A stretch of 64,000 bases of DNA from Gliomastix tumulicola (Eukaryota; Ascomycota; Sordariomycetes; Hypocreales; Bionectriaceae): positions 2,542,001 to 2,606,000 of the forward strand of contig BCHX01000001.1 of the NCBI GenBank assembly GCA_001599755.1. Direction: 5' to 3'. The position numbers and the translations under genes were made by a program. The notes beneath the pieces were generated by a model. That model saw only the letters and a program-made list of their open reading frames with translations. It ran no database searches and had not been told where the DNA came from. Shown here piece by piece: positions 1 to 10,416 of this stretch. The stretch's first letter is position 1, and each line of letters opens with the position of its first letter.

Positions 1-2003
1 ACGTTGATCTCGTACCGCCGCTCCTTGGAAAGGACGCCTGGCTTGCCTGGAATCGCAGGGAAGGTACACTTGATATCCGCACTGCCTGTCGTTCCGATCC
101 AGGTAAGCTTGCGGCCGTTGCGCTCGGACAGATAGTGCTGCTCGAAACTGGCTTGCAGACGTTCCACCTCCCGGGGGTAGGTGCAAGTCACCCGAGACCC
201 TTCGCCGATCTGAGCCGTCCGACCCATGACCTCGGGGGGCCAGCAGTTTGTCGTCAGGACGTTGATATTGAGATCAATCTTCTTCGTTCCGTCGCCGGCC
301 ATAGCCACGTGGTCGCGGTATTTCTTCGTGAGGTCCACTGATGTCGCCAGATCGCGAAACATGCCCTCAAACTTGCTGGTGAACTGTTGGCCCAACTCTT
401 GCTTCATTCTCAGGATGATTTGCTTCTCCACGTCGTGGCTTTCCGACTTGCCGTGAAGGAGTCGCCTGGCAAGGTGTCTTTGGTAGTAGGTCTGGAACAG
501 GTCACGGTCCTGCAGGTACCGGATGAGAATGATGGCCTTCTCCAGAACGGCGTCGACTTCGGCTTCTGTCTTGCCCCGGATGCCCCTTTTGAGACTGTCG
601 TCGATGAACAGGGACACATACTCCGAACAGCGGCTGAAGACGTTGATGAACTCGGCGATGCTCTTTGTGAGAGCAGTCTCAATCAGCTTGTCCTCGGCAA
701 AGCACGCTGTCCAGAGATGGTCGAACTTGTCCTTAAGCATGAGCACGTCATCCACCCACTTGATCGCTGCTGCCGTCTGCTGCGCCGCAGGGTTCAACGC
801 CTTGGCCTTCTCGCCTTCAACTGCGGCCTCCTCGCCCTCGGCCTGGTTGATCGAGAAATCAGTGTTCCTGAGGACGACCTCAATCTCCATGCCGAGCTCG
901 ACCACCCGTTTCGATAGGATAGCTTGAAGTGCCGTCTTGTTGCTGTCGACGCGCGCGATCAGGTTGTACAGGATGGAGAGATCGTCCACCTTGTCGTTGT
1001 CGACCATCACCCGCAAGCCACTGGCTTCCAGGTTGAGAAAGTCGTCCAAGTGCTTCTGGATCAGCTCTTCTTCGATAACCTGCGACACTTTCGGCAACGT
1101 CTCCAGCTCGATTGTCGTTCCGCACCGATCCGTCTCCTCATTTAGTCGACGCTCGGTATGGCGCAACCAAGCACTAGCATCACCCTCTCGAAGAAAGCGC
1201 TGGCACTCTTCTGCATAGAACTCCCGGCTCTTTCGCAAAAATTCTGCCTCAAAGTGGATGAGATACAGCTTCTCGCTCTCGCTTTCCTGCTGGTCTCTGT
1301 ACAGACAGTTCAGCATGCGGCTGCAGCTGCGAATCAACCCTCTGTCAATGACATCGCCATGCCTTTCCATGTCGATCTGGTCCAGCATGACATCCGTGAT
1401 GATCTTGATGACCATCTTATCCGAGGACGGCTCCAGACGAGACTGCAAGATGCGGTCGCGAAAGAGGGCTATCGTCGTCACGAAAATCGAAGCCTTGCCA
1501 CTCTCCGCCTGGAGGAAGCCTCGGTCAAGGTACATCAAGATATCTGTCGTCATATTCATAGACACGTTATGGTCGTCCCAGGTATCCCTAACGCCCCTCA
1601 GGAACTTCTCGCCCATTTGGCGCCTCTCGTTGGCCGAGGCTCGGGAGCCGTGGTCGGCATCGATGGTGACGAGGTTCCTGGTCACCAGCTTCTGGATGCG
1701 GGGGATGACGTTCTCGGCAAACCATCCCGACTCGAAATCCGTGACTTTTTGATATAAAACGTCACCTTTCTTCGTCAGGACGATCTTATACGCAGCTCGG
1801 TAGAGCTCCTCGAACGACAGTCGGCTGCAGTTCTTGTTATGAATGTCGCGGAGGGCCTCGCGCAACAGACCCCAGTAGATGTCGAATTCGGAGCCCTCGG
1901 CGGACGGTTGGTTCTGTGAGCGCTTCGAGTTAGCTAAGAGTTTCTTTCGTGCTTGTGCGAGAGTTCGCGGCCGTCGGCGGCGTCTTCTGGAGCGTGTCTC
2001 CAT
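1..2003 (-). CDS. cul3: cullin-3, E3 ubiquitin ligase scaffold (partial, C-terminus outside window)
   Basis: Cullin-3 is the scaffold of BTB-CUL3-RBX1 ubiquitin ligases; the N-terminal helical repeats bind BTB adaptors and the C-terminal part binds the RING protein and carries the neddylation site. One uninterrupted minus-strand frame of about 667 codons starts at the ATG at 2001-2003 and stays open to base 1. The first residues are very basic (METRSRRRRRPR). Cullin signatures are visible: EFDIYWGLL and YRAAYKIVLTKKGD near the N-terminus, and RHLARRLL around residue 510 in the cullin homology region. The frame ends around LTWIGTTG and KERRYEINV, so the RING-binding and neddylation segments lie outside. 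No intron is seen in this part. It is divergent from smd1. Assignment to CUL3 rather than CUL1 or CUL4 rests on the N-terminal pattern. Confidence 0.93.
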   Translation of the reverse strand, partial: METRSRRRRRRPRTLAQARKKLLANSKRSQNQPSAEGSEFDIYWGLLREALRDIHNKNCSRLSFEELYRAAYKIVLTKKGDVLYQKVTDFESGWFAENVIPRIQKLVTRNLVTIDADHGSRASANERRQMGEKFLRGVRDTWDDHNVSMNMTTDILMYLDRGFLQAESGKASIFVTTIALFRDRILQSRLEPSSDKMVIKIITDVMLDQIDMERHGDVIDRGLIRSCSRMLNCLYRDQQESESEKLYLIHFEAEFLRKSREFYAEECQRFLREGDASAWLRHTERRLNEETDRCGTTIELETLPKVSQVIEEELIQKHLDDFLNLEASGLRVMVDNDKVDDLSILYNLIARVDSNKTALQAILSKRVVELGMEIEVVLRNTDFSINQAEGEEAAVEGEKAKALNPAAQQTAAAIKWVDDVLMLKDKFDHLWTACFAEDKLIETALTKSIAEFINVFSRCSEYVSLFIDDSLKRGIRGKTEAEVDAVLEKAIILIRYLQDRDLFQTYYQRHLARRLLHGKSESHDVEKQIILRMKQELGQQFTSKFEGMFRDLATSVDLTKKYRDHVAMAGDGTKKIDLNINVLTTNCWPPEVMGRTAQIGEGSRVTCTYPREVERLQASFEQHYLSERNGRKLTWIGTTGSADIKCTFPAIPGKPGVLSKERRYEIN

Positions 2004-3097
2004 TCTCGGTCCCTGTATGGCCTCACTGCCTGGCAATAGCGAAGTCTCGGCACCTTTGAATGGCGTGAGGAATCGTCGAGGCCAAGCAATTAGGCTGGGT
2101 TGAGCGAGGTGCACATGGTTGAGCAGGCAAGGCAGGGAGGTGGATGGATGATGATGGGGAGGGGTGACGGCCGCAAACTCCCAGGTGCTCGCGTGTTGTG
2201 TCAGGTGCCGCCCGATATCGCACAGTGCCGCGAAGCAGTCTCGGGAAACAGGTGTTGAGGAGGGTCAGTGGTGAGGGAGGGTGGTTGGGTCGCTTACACG
2301 AACAATTCGGCGAGGTGGGCGGATGCGGCTACCCCCGCGAGCTCCCGCTCCCCCTCGCCCAGTCAACATGGTGACTTGGGCAAAAAAGCAGGCTCAATGG
2401 ACGAAAGGTGTTGTTCTAAGTGTGTCTGCGTCTCATAGCACGTTCGCTCGCGTCGTGCAGCGGCTCGCTGAGGGAATCGGGGATTGGGCGATGGAGGGGT
2501 AAAGTGGCGGTGGTGGTTCGCGTGAAGCCCAACAGGAGGGCCGGCCAGCGCCTGGGAATCACGATGTCGATGAGTATAGGGAAGGCGATGGAAGAACTGT
2601 CGGGATTATAGGAGTAGGGCAAAATGATGGTGTCGGGTAGGGCTTGTGGATGGATGCCCTGAGTGTTGATGGTAGGAGTTTGGGATGGCCCAACAGCTTG
2701 CTTTAATAGAAGGCCATCATCTGCAGCGAAGTCTAAAAGGGTGCCGAGACACACGTGAATGTCTTGAGTCCCACCAAGCGGGTTCGGAGTCTTATCGATA
2801 AAAGCTGCATATATCCTCCCCACTTATCTGGCTCTGATGAGGGACGATCACGTGTAATGTGGGGGATCTGGTAGATACAACAGTACTACTACCTCGTGCT
2901 GGAGGTTGGGACTGCCACGATAGGCACCAACCTAACCTGGAGCGACGACTAGCAACTCCAACACCGACTCCAACCAAAATTATCCCAGCCCGCCGACCGA
3001 CCTTCATCCACGAACATACAGCACCACAAGCTGCCAGAGGTCGTCGATCACCCCTTCAAAAGACTTAGGCAGCAGCAGAATTTAACTACCGCCCAAA
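2004..3097. other. intergenic, divergent cul3/smd1 upstream region
   Basis: About 1.1 kb lies between the divergent starts of cul3 and smd1 and should hold both promoters and 5' leaders. A minus-strand open frame of 135 codons at 2416-2823 has no family resemblance and I do not call it. I see no RNA gene or repeat. Confidence 0.6.
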
Positions 3098-3619
3098 ATG
3101 AAGCTGGTCAGGTGCGCACAAATCCCAATTTGACCTCCAAAGCCGTGGACAACAGCTAACTCGAGAGCTTTCAGATTTCTCATGAAATGCGCCAACGAGA
3201 CGGTGACGATAGAGCTCAAGAATGGTACGCCCGCCTTCACTTCCCTGCGACGAGCGAGAAGCCCCGATTGAGGGGCGGTTAGAAAAGACTGAATTGGTGC
3301 GCTAACCATGAAGTGTCCAGGCACCATCGTCCACGGCACCATCTCGTCCGTCACGCCGCAGATGAACACAGCCCTGCGCGCAGTCAAGATGACGATCCGG
3401 GGCCAGGACCCCATCAGCCTCGATACGATGAACATCCGCGGCTCCACCATCCGATACTTCATTCTACCCGACGCGCTGCCGCTAGACACCCTACTTATTG
3501 ATGATCAGCCGAAACCCAAGAACAAGGCGCGCAAGGAGGCTGATCGTGGTGGGCGAGGGCGAGGCAGGGGAGGCAGAGGGCGCGGCGGTCCTCGCGGTCG
3601 CGGCCGCGGACGACCTTGA
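3098..3619 (+). CDS. smd1: small nuclear ribonucleoprotein SmD1
   Basis: SmD1 is one of the seven Sm proteins that form the ring on the Sm site of U1, U2, U4 and U5 snRNA, so it is a core spliceosome part in the nucleus. Three exons: 3098-3111, 3175-3224 and 3321-3619. Both introns (63 and 96 nt) are GT-AG with gctaac branch sites at 3155-3160 and 3301-3306. The 120-residue product begins MKLVRFLMKCANETVTIEL, has the Sm1 and Sm2 strands (NGTIVHGTI; MNIRGSTIRYFILPD), and ends in an Arg-Gly tail (GGRGRGRGGRGRGG). RG tails of this kind are symmetrically dimethylated in the family and bind SMN-type factors; methylation here is inferred. The first exon has only 14 coding bases, so automatic gene callers may misplace the start. 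Confidence 0.97.
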
Positions 3620-4098
3620 GTCTGAGTCGCAGAAGAGGAGTCACGGAACGAGGCTGGCGTCGATGCATACGATAGCATCTTTTGGCGTACCTCGCGGGTT
3701 GCAACATATCACGTGGGCAACATCATCAGCAAGGGCGACGACATGAACACGCAGCAGGAGAGGGACGGGGGGGTACCGCAAGGGGGATCTTTCGCAAGTT
3801 TTTACGGAACCTGGCGTTTTTTGGGTTGGTTCACCATATAAAGACGGAGCAAGGATAAAAACATTTGGGGGTCAGAGAAAGCATCTAGCCTGCTTCATCA
3901 GACATGGCGGAGGATTCTATTCACTTGGTCCAACAAAGGATACTAGGACGCAAGGGGGAGATGTTTGGTTCTGCATATCGGACGAACATCCTATTCCAAC
4001 GCCACAAGAATGAGTTACTCGGGGGAAGAAAATATGCCCAAATTCATTCATCGCTCGCCCAGTGTCATTCATTCGTGATGTGCCTTTGCCCGTCTAAC
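3620..4098. other. intergenic, convergent 3' ends of smd1 and mtq2
   Basis: The 3' ends of smd1 and mtq2 face each other here. The stretch should hold both 3' UTRs. I see no further coding signal, RNA gene or repeat. Confidence 0.6.
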
Positions 4099-4884
4099 TT
4101 ATGTACTGTATTCTCGCCATATCCGGACAATCTGCAGCTTCTCCCGCCCAGCCGTCTTCCCACTCGATCCCACCGTCTCAGCCCTCCACTCGCTGCTCCA
4201 GCTACGTATCCGTTCCTTGACCTCCTCGGGCTTATTCTGAGCGCAGAAGAGGATGTAGGCACATCCACGAGCCGACACGACATCCCCCAGCCCAGCCATC
4301 AGCCTCTCTGTCGTCTCCATCCCGTCCCTCCCTCCCGCGTACGACAGCGAGAGCAGATACGAGTCGTCGTCGAACGAGGGCTTCCCCGGCGGCGCCTCAT
4401 CGACATACGTCCCCGGTCTCGACGGCATCTCCGACGTAGGCACGTAGGGCGGATTGAAAAGGAGCACGTCGATGGCACCGGGCCGCCACGCCGCGGCCAG
4501 GTCGCCCATGGACGAGCACAGATACGTCCCGTGGCCCTGGGCATTCTCCTCCGCCGCCTTGTCGACCGTCTCGCGGGTCGCCCTGCACGCAAAGGCGTTC
4601 ATGTCCACGCCCGCGGTGAGGATGCTGCGCTTGCCGAAGAGGGTGTCTGCGTGGGCGTTGACGAAGCCGATGACCACTCCAGAGCCTGTGCCCAGCTCGA
4701 CGACAAGGGGTGCGTGGCCCGCGAATCTCTGCCGCAGCCATGTCTTTTCTGACTCCGAAGACAGTGTGTCTAGGAAGAGGAATGAGTCCTCGGCGGGTTC
4801 GTATACCCTCTCGTAGGGAACGTGGGAGGTGTCTGGCGTTGGGAGCATGTCTACAGAGGTGAATGGGCAGACAGAAGGGGACAC
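4099..4884 (-). CDS. mtq2: eRF1 glutamine methyltransferase catalytic subunit (HemK/N6AMT1 family)
   Basis: Mtq2, with its partner Trm112, methylates the glutamine of the GGQ motif of release factor eRF1, a translation-termination modification in the cytosol. The intact 261-codon frame shows the class I methyltransferase SAM loop VELGTGSG (residues 62-69) and the catalytic NPPY motif (144-147) that defines glutamine/adenine N-methyltransferases. The conserved N-terminal YEPAEDSFLFLD is at residues 28-39. The yeast protein starts MLPTP, which matches an internal Met at residue 13 (base 4848), so translation may start there rather than at 4884. No intron is needed. It is convergent with smd1. 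Confidence 0.94.
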   Translation of the reverse strand: MSPSVCPFTSVDMLPTPDTSHVPYERVYEPAEDSFLFLDTLSSESEKTWLRQRFAGHAPLVVELGTGSGVVIGFVNAHADTLFGKRSILTAGVDMNAFACRATRETVDKAAEENAQGHGTYLCSSMGDLAAAWRPGAIDVLLFNPPYVPTSEMPSRPGTYVDEAPPGKPSFDDDSYLLSLSYAGGRDGMETTERLMAGLGDVVSARGCAYILFCAQNKPEEVKERIRSWSSEWRAETVGSSGKTAGREKLQIVRIWREYST

Positions 4885-5287
4885 TTGTGAGGAGTGCGAT
4901 CTCTAGGCAGGCGTAAAAGTATCAATCATCAAGGTCTTTGCCAAAGTTTGTTCGACACTTAAGTCAAACCCGAATAAGTTTGATGAGGCCTTCCGATAAG
5001 GTGTGAATGAAGTTGAGTTGATGCTGGTGTGAAGAGTTTCCAGTCCATATAAATTTCTCCCCACCTTCAACAGCAGTAATGCAGCGACTCCAACCAGCCA
5101 TCCTGGACTGCGAGTTCTCTACCAGAACATGGCATTGTTTCAGTTGCTGCAATCGAGCTTGATTGAGTTGTCACCCGATTAACAATGGAAGGCTGTCTTC
5201 ATTCTGCCCAAGCCGTCCAACGCCCGATCACACTAACAAAACACCACCACCATCACTCCCCTCTCTATCATCCTCTCTGTCACCCTC
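4885..5287. other. intergenic, mtq2 upstream region
   Basis: This is the mtq2 promoter side. It overlaps the 3' region of the Cys-rich gene, which is on the same strand. The part after 5220 is rich in CAC and CCAT runs. No other feature is seen. Confidence 0.5.
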
Positions 5288-5602
5288 TCAAAGCACAACA
5301 CACCCATCACCACACTTCACCTCACACCCCCAATCCTCCTTCGCCGGCCCAAGCCCCCATTTACACCCCCAGCCAATCTCCTCCACCATCCTCACCGCGT
5401 TCAGATCGTACCCCCTCGGGCCCCAAGTGCACCGCGGGCACCGCCTGCTCTTGGTGCGGTAGTAGGCGGGAGGCTCCTTGACGGCCGATCCGTCGTTGAA
5501 CATGCCGCAGGTGGTGAAGCCCATGCCCGGGCCGCAGGGCTCCGTGACGGTCGCCCAGATGTGGTTGCAGGTTCTGTGCTTGAAGTAGGTGACGAGGCAC
5601 AT
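5288..5602 (-). CDS. small cysteine-rich protein, uncharacterised
   Basis: I do not recognise a named family, but the frame looks coding. From the ATG at 5602 it encodes 104 residues starting MCLVTYFKHRTCNHIW. It has 11 cysteines in pairs or near-pairs: an N-terminal C-x(9)-CNH, then CGPGMGFTTC, a central RRCPRC, and a C-terminal WGC ... CEVKCGDGC. The Cys/His arrangement suggests a small zinc-binding fold. No signal peptide is visible, so it is not an obvious secreted Cys-rich effector. Short proteins opening with an MCL-(I/V)-TY-x-KHR-like motif are, as far as I recall, common and unnamed in filamentous ascomycetes. The frame continues upstream to another Met at 5671, but the MCLVTY start looks more natural. 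Confidence 0.6.
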   Translation of the reverse strand: MCLVTYFKHRTCNHIWATVTEPCGPGMGFTTCGMFNDGSAVKEPPAYYRTKSRRCPRCTWGPRGYDLNAVRMVEEIGWGCKWGLGPAKEDWGCEVKCGDGCVVL

Positions 5603-6073
5603 TGTGAGGTTGTGGGTGCGAGCGCGACTGTTGTAGTCTTGTCCGGGATGTTGTGGTTTTCGAGATAACAACGTTGGCAGGTCGCCTGAAAGCTGTGCTC
5701 GCTTCGAAAAGACTGGTGGTAGAGAAAGTGACTGTCGTGCTTCGTAGGTGGTGGTAGAGACTACGACTTGGATGAAGATGGTGAGCGTTGAAGCGAGAGT
5801 TATCTTGGTTGGGTGTGCAGACAGCGATTCAAGAATGCATATCCAAGGGCGGTGTAGTTTTAAAAGATGTCGCTTACAATTTCAGTGTCTGCTCACTTTT
5901 CCTATATCATCCTGCAATGCTAAGCTGAAACGCAGATGCGCCAATACGCCACGCGCTCCCAAAGAAACAGACGCATAAGCAAAATTCATTCTCCAGCCCG
6001 CGGTGTATCGTGTATATCTTGCCGGCCGTACATGCAAAAAAAAAAAAAAAGAAAAGAAAAAAAACATCATAGC
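5603..6073. other. intergenic, upstream of Cys-rich gene and 3' region of yvc1
   Basis: Contains the promoter side of the Cys-rich gene and, at the right end, the yvc1 3' UTR. An A-rich run (A15, then GAAAAGA-type sequence) spans 6036-6064. It reads as a T run just after the yvc1 stop codon on the minus strand. Confidence 0.5.
6036..6064. repeat. A-rich homopolymer tract
   Basis: Fifteen consecutive A are followed by two interrupted A runs. It lies 10 bases past the yvc1 stop, in the probable 3' UTR. Confidence 0.85.
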
Positions 6074-8379
6074 TCACTGCGTTCCCTTGAACGAGTCCTC
6101 GACAGTGAAGCCATCCGACTCCCTGAGGGTGCTGCTCCCGCCCAGCTCCCCGTCCATGCCGTCCTCGCTCTGCGGCGGCAGCAGACTCTCCAGCATCTTC
6201 TCCAGCCGCGCCATCGTCTTCTCCATCTCCTCGAGCCTCGTCGTGAGGCCCTCGTAGTCCTCCGTCTCGGAGAAGGAGCCCCGCAGGCGCTTCCTAATGC
6301 CCGGGAACATCGAGTCCCTCCGCGACGGGGGCTTGAGCTCGCTGGTGTGCTGGCGCGTGAACTGCCGCCGGATGAGGTGGCGCGTCATCTCGTCGTCGGC
6401 GCGGATGTCCTCGATGACGTCGTCCGGGGGAGGCACCTCGAACACGGCGCGGATGCTGTGGCTGGCCGAGAAGTGCCAGTTGTGCCAGAAGAAGGCGCTC
6501 TTGGACTTCTCGACCACGCGCCGGTGGCTGCCCCAGAGCAGCCGGCGCTCGGCAATGGCAATGATGAGAAGCACCGGCAGGTTGATAGCCTTGACCGTGG
6601 CGACGTGGATCTTGTGGAACCACCGAGGACTGACCAGGAACTTGAGAGGCAGGAAGAGGAAGACGGCCAGGATGTTGAAGGGCGGCTGGTACGCGAACAC
6701 AGCATCCGCCTTGACGCCCTCAAGTGTGATGACCGCACGCCGGAACTGCATCTCGGCCACGGCATTAGACGATATGTTGCTAAACGTGTTAGACAACATA
6801 GAAACCAGGATCGTCAGGAAGAGCGTGTTGCCGAGGAAGGCGAAAGCGACCATAACGCTTGGCCCAAGGACCTCGTGAAACTCCGATGACCTCCGGATCC
6901 CGACGCCGTCCAGTCCAAACCAGATGTAAATCATCCATTCCGAGATTGTTCTACATCAACATCATCAGTCAAACTGTCCTGGGCTGAATATTCAACATAG
7001 AGAGATAAGACACTTACACCAATGGATGCGCCCCTTCGCCAAGCCAGAGCAGGGCGAGCAGGAATCCAAAGAAACACCAGACGGACAGGGCAGTCAAGGC
7101 GAAGAAGTCGGCCATCATCGATCGCAGCGAGAGGAACATGAGATTGTCAGGCAGCATCGTGAACGCCAGCCGAGGAATCACGACGGGCGCGGCGAGTGCC
7201 AGAACGTCGTATGCCTGCTCCGCTGGGGCCTGCTGACCTGTGCGCAGCCCGTGGAAGCGCAGGGAGACGTACACGCCGTAGATCAGGATGAAGGCGACGT
7301 CCAGGAACGACCAGAGGTTCTGCGTGTACACGTTCCATCCGTGGGCCAGCAGCGTCGCAAACTGGTCCAGCCCCCAGCCAAAGGCATATATCGCAAAGAC
7401 GGCCTCCAGCGCCGTGACCTGGCTCTTCTTCCGCTCGATCATGACGGCGACGTAGAGCAGCAGCAGGATCGCAAACTGGATAGCCTCGAGCATCGTCCTC
7501 GTCCGCGGCACGATCAGCCGGTACTGGTTCAGCAGCGGCGACTCGCGCGGGTCGTACAGCGATATCGGCTTCAGCTTGTAGTGGTCCGGGATGATGTCCC
7601 AGTACGTCGAGGGCGTGTAGATGATGCGCCCGTCGTAGATGGCGCCGACGACCTTCTGGCACGTGGTGGAGCTGAGGAAGTGCTTGCTGTCGGTCAGGAT
7701 GGCGACCTCGAGCGACGGCAGCGTGCGCGAGTACGTCCACGACGTCGTCTCCTCGGCCTCCTGGCGCACCTGCGGCGGCGCGTTCTTGAAGGGCTCGAAG
7801 CCCGCGACGAGGATGTGCGCGAGCAGCAGCAGGCCCTCGCTCCCCTCGTAGTCCTCGTTAAAGCGCCGGAGGATGCGGGTGGCTATCAGCTCGCAGAGCG
7901 TGGCGCGCGTCCAGTTGACATTCTGCCGGTTCGTCAGGTGCGCCTGTTCGTCCAGGAACTTGGCGCGGTTCACGAGCAGACAGTAGACTGTGCATGCATG
8001 TATGTCAGTCAGCTTGTCTAAAGTACAAGACATATTCAATTCAAGTATAGCAGCAGGACCGCAAGCACCCACCAATAGAGATGTCCTCCAGGTTGTAGAA
8101 CTTGTCCACCAGAGGTCGTACAACAGTGACGTTGATCCTTACATCCGTCAGCTGCTGCAGGCTGAGGTAGTCCTCAACAACGCTTATGATGTCCCGCCGT
8201 ATGCGATGGATATTGGTGTAGACGGGCAGGTGACTGTGCGGATCGGTCCTGCAGCTGTATATGGGATCCCCGTTCTCGCCATGGTCTGTGTATAACCTGC
8301 TCAGCAGCGGTCGTCGCTCGTTCGCTTCTTCTTCAGCCAGTACTACTCTCCTGCCACTCCGCTGGCTCCCTTCGCTCAT
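6074..8379 (-). CDS. yvc1: vacuolar TRP-type cation channel (Yvc1/TRPY1 family)
   Basis: Yvc1 releases calcium from the vacuole under osmotic or mechanical stress. Exons on the minus strand are 8379-8073, 7987-7018 and 6950-6074. The introns (85 and 67 nt) are GT-AG, and the frame is restored across both to give 717 residues (yeast Yvc1 is 675). The N-terminal third is soluble. Hydrophobic helices follow, for example AIQFAILLLLYVAVMI, LDVAFILIYGVYVSL and FFGFLLALLWL. A pore-loop-like WMIYIWFGLDG lies just after the second intron, then a final helix (VAFAFLGNTLFLTILVSML). The C-terminus is acidic with a short coiled coil (LEEMEKTMARLEKMLESLL), as expected for a channel with a cytosolic calcium-sensing tail. 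An upstream in-frame Met at 8442 could be used instead. Confidence 0.92.
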
Positions 8380-9002
8380 GCCGAGCGGCGGTCGGCTGTC
8401 TGGGTGCGAATTCGTCCGTAACGCTCCACGTAACGCGTACATTCAAAGTCTGAGAGGGGGGTTGGAGGGTCGAACGGCTCGGGCACGCGCTGGGTCGGTC
8501 GGTTATTCGAGAATATAAAGATGATGGGCTGAAGATGGTAGAATTGGAAGGGGAATCGGGTATCAGTTGGGGGGCGAAAATGCTCCGGTGCTCGAAATCG
8601 AAGTGCCCGGCAACCCATGACAGACAGAATAAATATGCCATCTTGGGCCAGTCACGGCGCGTCTGACTCTCACTTATTCTGTCTAGTGCGGCTTATCAGT
8701 GCAGTTCCCTGGTTTCCCACTGATGTCACAGGCCAGTCCCTTGGAAGTTTGGGGCTAAGAGCCCCTAATTTCATTGGCCATCGCCTATCTCAGCCCCTGC
8801 TAGACTTGCCCCCCCCCACGGCCTTGATCTCGTCCCGTTTCGCATTTCCCCCACCACCCAGTGCATTGCATTGCATTGATCAGATGCCGAGAGATGTGCA
8901 TACGATCCATACCACCCTCGGGGAAAATGCATCACTGACACAATACAGTTTCATGGTCTATTCAACATATATGGTACTATACGATATGTAACGCAAACAA
9001 AT
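8380..9002. other. intergenic, yvc1 upstream and kinase 3' region
   Basis: Holds the yvc1 promoter side and the 3' end of the APH-fold kinase, both on the minus strand. An ORF of 124 codons at 8617-8991 (plus) has no family resemblance. No other feature is seen. Confidence 0.5.
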
Positions 9003-10211
9003 CTACAGCTTCGCATTCACCGCCTCGCTGCTCGCCTCCTGGGCCAACTTCCACGCAAACTCGGCCATGGGCCCCCTCGTGACGGCGTGGTTCTTGGCCT
9101 TCTCGCTCGACGCCTGCCTCGCCGCGTACCGCGCCGCGATGCCCTGGCACACGGCCGCCAGCCGCCAGATGTTGAAAGCCATACCCCAGCCCAGGTCCGG
9201 CTCCGGGTCCCAGTCGGCCGCGTCGCGGTACCACGACACGATCTGCTCCGGCTGCGGGAGCCCGGGGGTGCGGCCGGGGAGGAAGCCCGAGGCGTCGTAG
9301 GGCGCCGCGCCGGTGTGCTTGGCCGAGTAGAAGTTGGTCATGAAGTTGCAGACGTCCGAGAGAGGGTGGCCCACCGTCGACATCTCCCAGCTGGGGTGTT
9401 TGCTGTCAGTGAAACTGTGTGTGACAACGGGTAGGATGGGGAGCAATGGGAGGGGGGGCGGGGGGAGCAGTTTCGTCATTGATGTAGCCTTCCACGCCCC
9501 CCATCATGTCCCCATCATGTCCCCATCGCGGGGAAGAAGAGGGAGAACACTTACTCCAGTATTCCAATCACCCGCGGTTCCGTCTTGTGAAACACCAGGT
9601 TATCAATCTTGAAGTCCCCGTGCACCAGCGTCGCCCTGTCCTTAGGCTGCAGCCGCTCGTTCTGGAAGAACCGCACCGTCTCCTCAAAGTGCGGCAGCTG
9701 TCCCACGGGCTCCTTGGTCTCGACGTCCACGGCCTCGGCCTGCCTGTTGCAGATCGTAACCCACGTCTTGACCTGCCGCCCGTAGAACCCTCCCGCCTTG
9801 CCAAACGTCGCCAGCCCGCGCTTGGGGAAGTCGACGGCGTGCAGCCGCGCCAGCGTCCGCACCGCCTCGCGCCACATGGCCGTCCGGTCGTCGGGCGTCA
9901 CGCCGGGCATGGTGAAGTCCTCGAAGATGCGCCCGTCGAGGAACTCCATGATGTAGAAGGGCGTGCCGACGACGGCCTCGTCCTCGCAGAGGCCGTACGT
10001 CTTGGGGACCGCGACGTCGGTGCCCTCGAGCGCGTGCATGATGCGGTACTCGCGCTCGACCTTGTGCGCCGTCTTGGAGAGGAGCTTGCCGGGGGGCTTC
10101 TTGCGCATCACGAAGCGCTGGCCGTCGGCCGCCGTGATCTGGTACGTCGGGTTGGACTGGCCGAAGCCGAACTGTTCAATCGCCCTCGTCAGCGTTACCC
10201 TCCCCTCTTTC

Positions 10212-10251
<40 letters not shown>

Positions 10252-10389
10252 ACGCGCCACCACACACACACGCCCCCGTAGAATGCCTACCTGCTTCAGC
10301 TCAATCGGCGTCTTCACGGCCGGCACATTCTCCGACAGGTACTTCTCAAACGCCTTCTCATCGATCGGCTGGCGGACGCGGCCTGCCAT
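9003..10389 (-). CDS. APH-fold phosphotransferase, ACAD10/ACAD11 N-domain type
   Basis: This is a kinase-fold protein of the aminoglycoside-phosphotransferase (APH) superfamily, closest in pattern to the stand-alone kinase domain found in ACAD10/11; the small-molecule substrate is unknown. Exons on the minus strand are 10389-10291, 10171-9555 and 9390-9003, giving 367 residues. Visible motifs are the nucleotide-loop-like FGFGQSNPTY, VMRKKPPG with the conserved lysine, the catalytic VHGDFKIDN loop, and the metal-binding GILDWE, whose Asp codon is made by joining exons 2 and 3. Introns are 119 and 164 nt. The first contains a 37-base C run (G on the sense strand). Just before the ATG the leader is a CAG-rich tract. 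Both parts of the active site are intact, so an active enzyme is likely. Confidence 0.9.
10213..10249. repeat. 37-base poly-C tract inside an intron (G run on the transcribed sense)
   Basis: An uninterrupted run of about 37 C lies in intron 1 (10172-10290) of the APH-fold kinase gene and makes up nearly a third of that intron. In the pre-mRNA it is poly-G. The exact length is likely to be unreliable in any assembly. Confidence 0.9.
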
Positions 10390-10390
10390 G

Positions 10391-10416
10391 GTTGCTGCTG
10401 TTGCTGCTGCTGCTGC
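10391..10416 (-). repeat. CAG-rich tract in 5' leader of kinase gene
   Basis: Read on the minus strand, CAG triplets with one CAA interruption run directly up to the kinase start codon at 10387-10389. Confidence 0.8.

Noticed and set aside
387..1757. Long plus-strand frames opposite cul3
   Set aside because: They are complementary shadows of the cullin reading frame, which is clearly coding on the minus strand.
2416..2823. 135-codon minus-strand frame between cul3 and smd1
   Set aside because: No domain or family resemblance; it lies in a divergent promoter region and is overlapped by other open frames.
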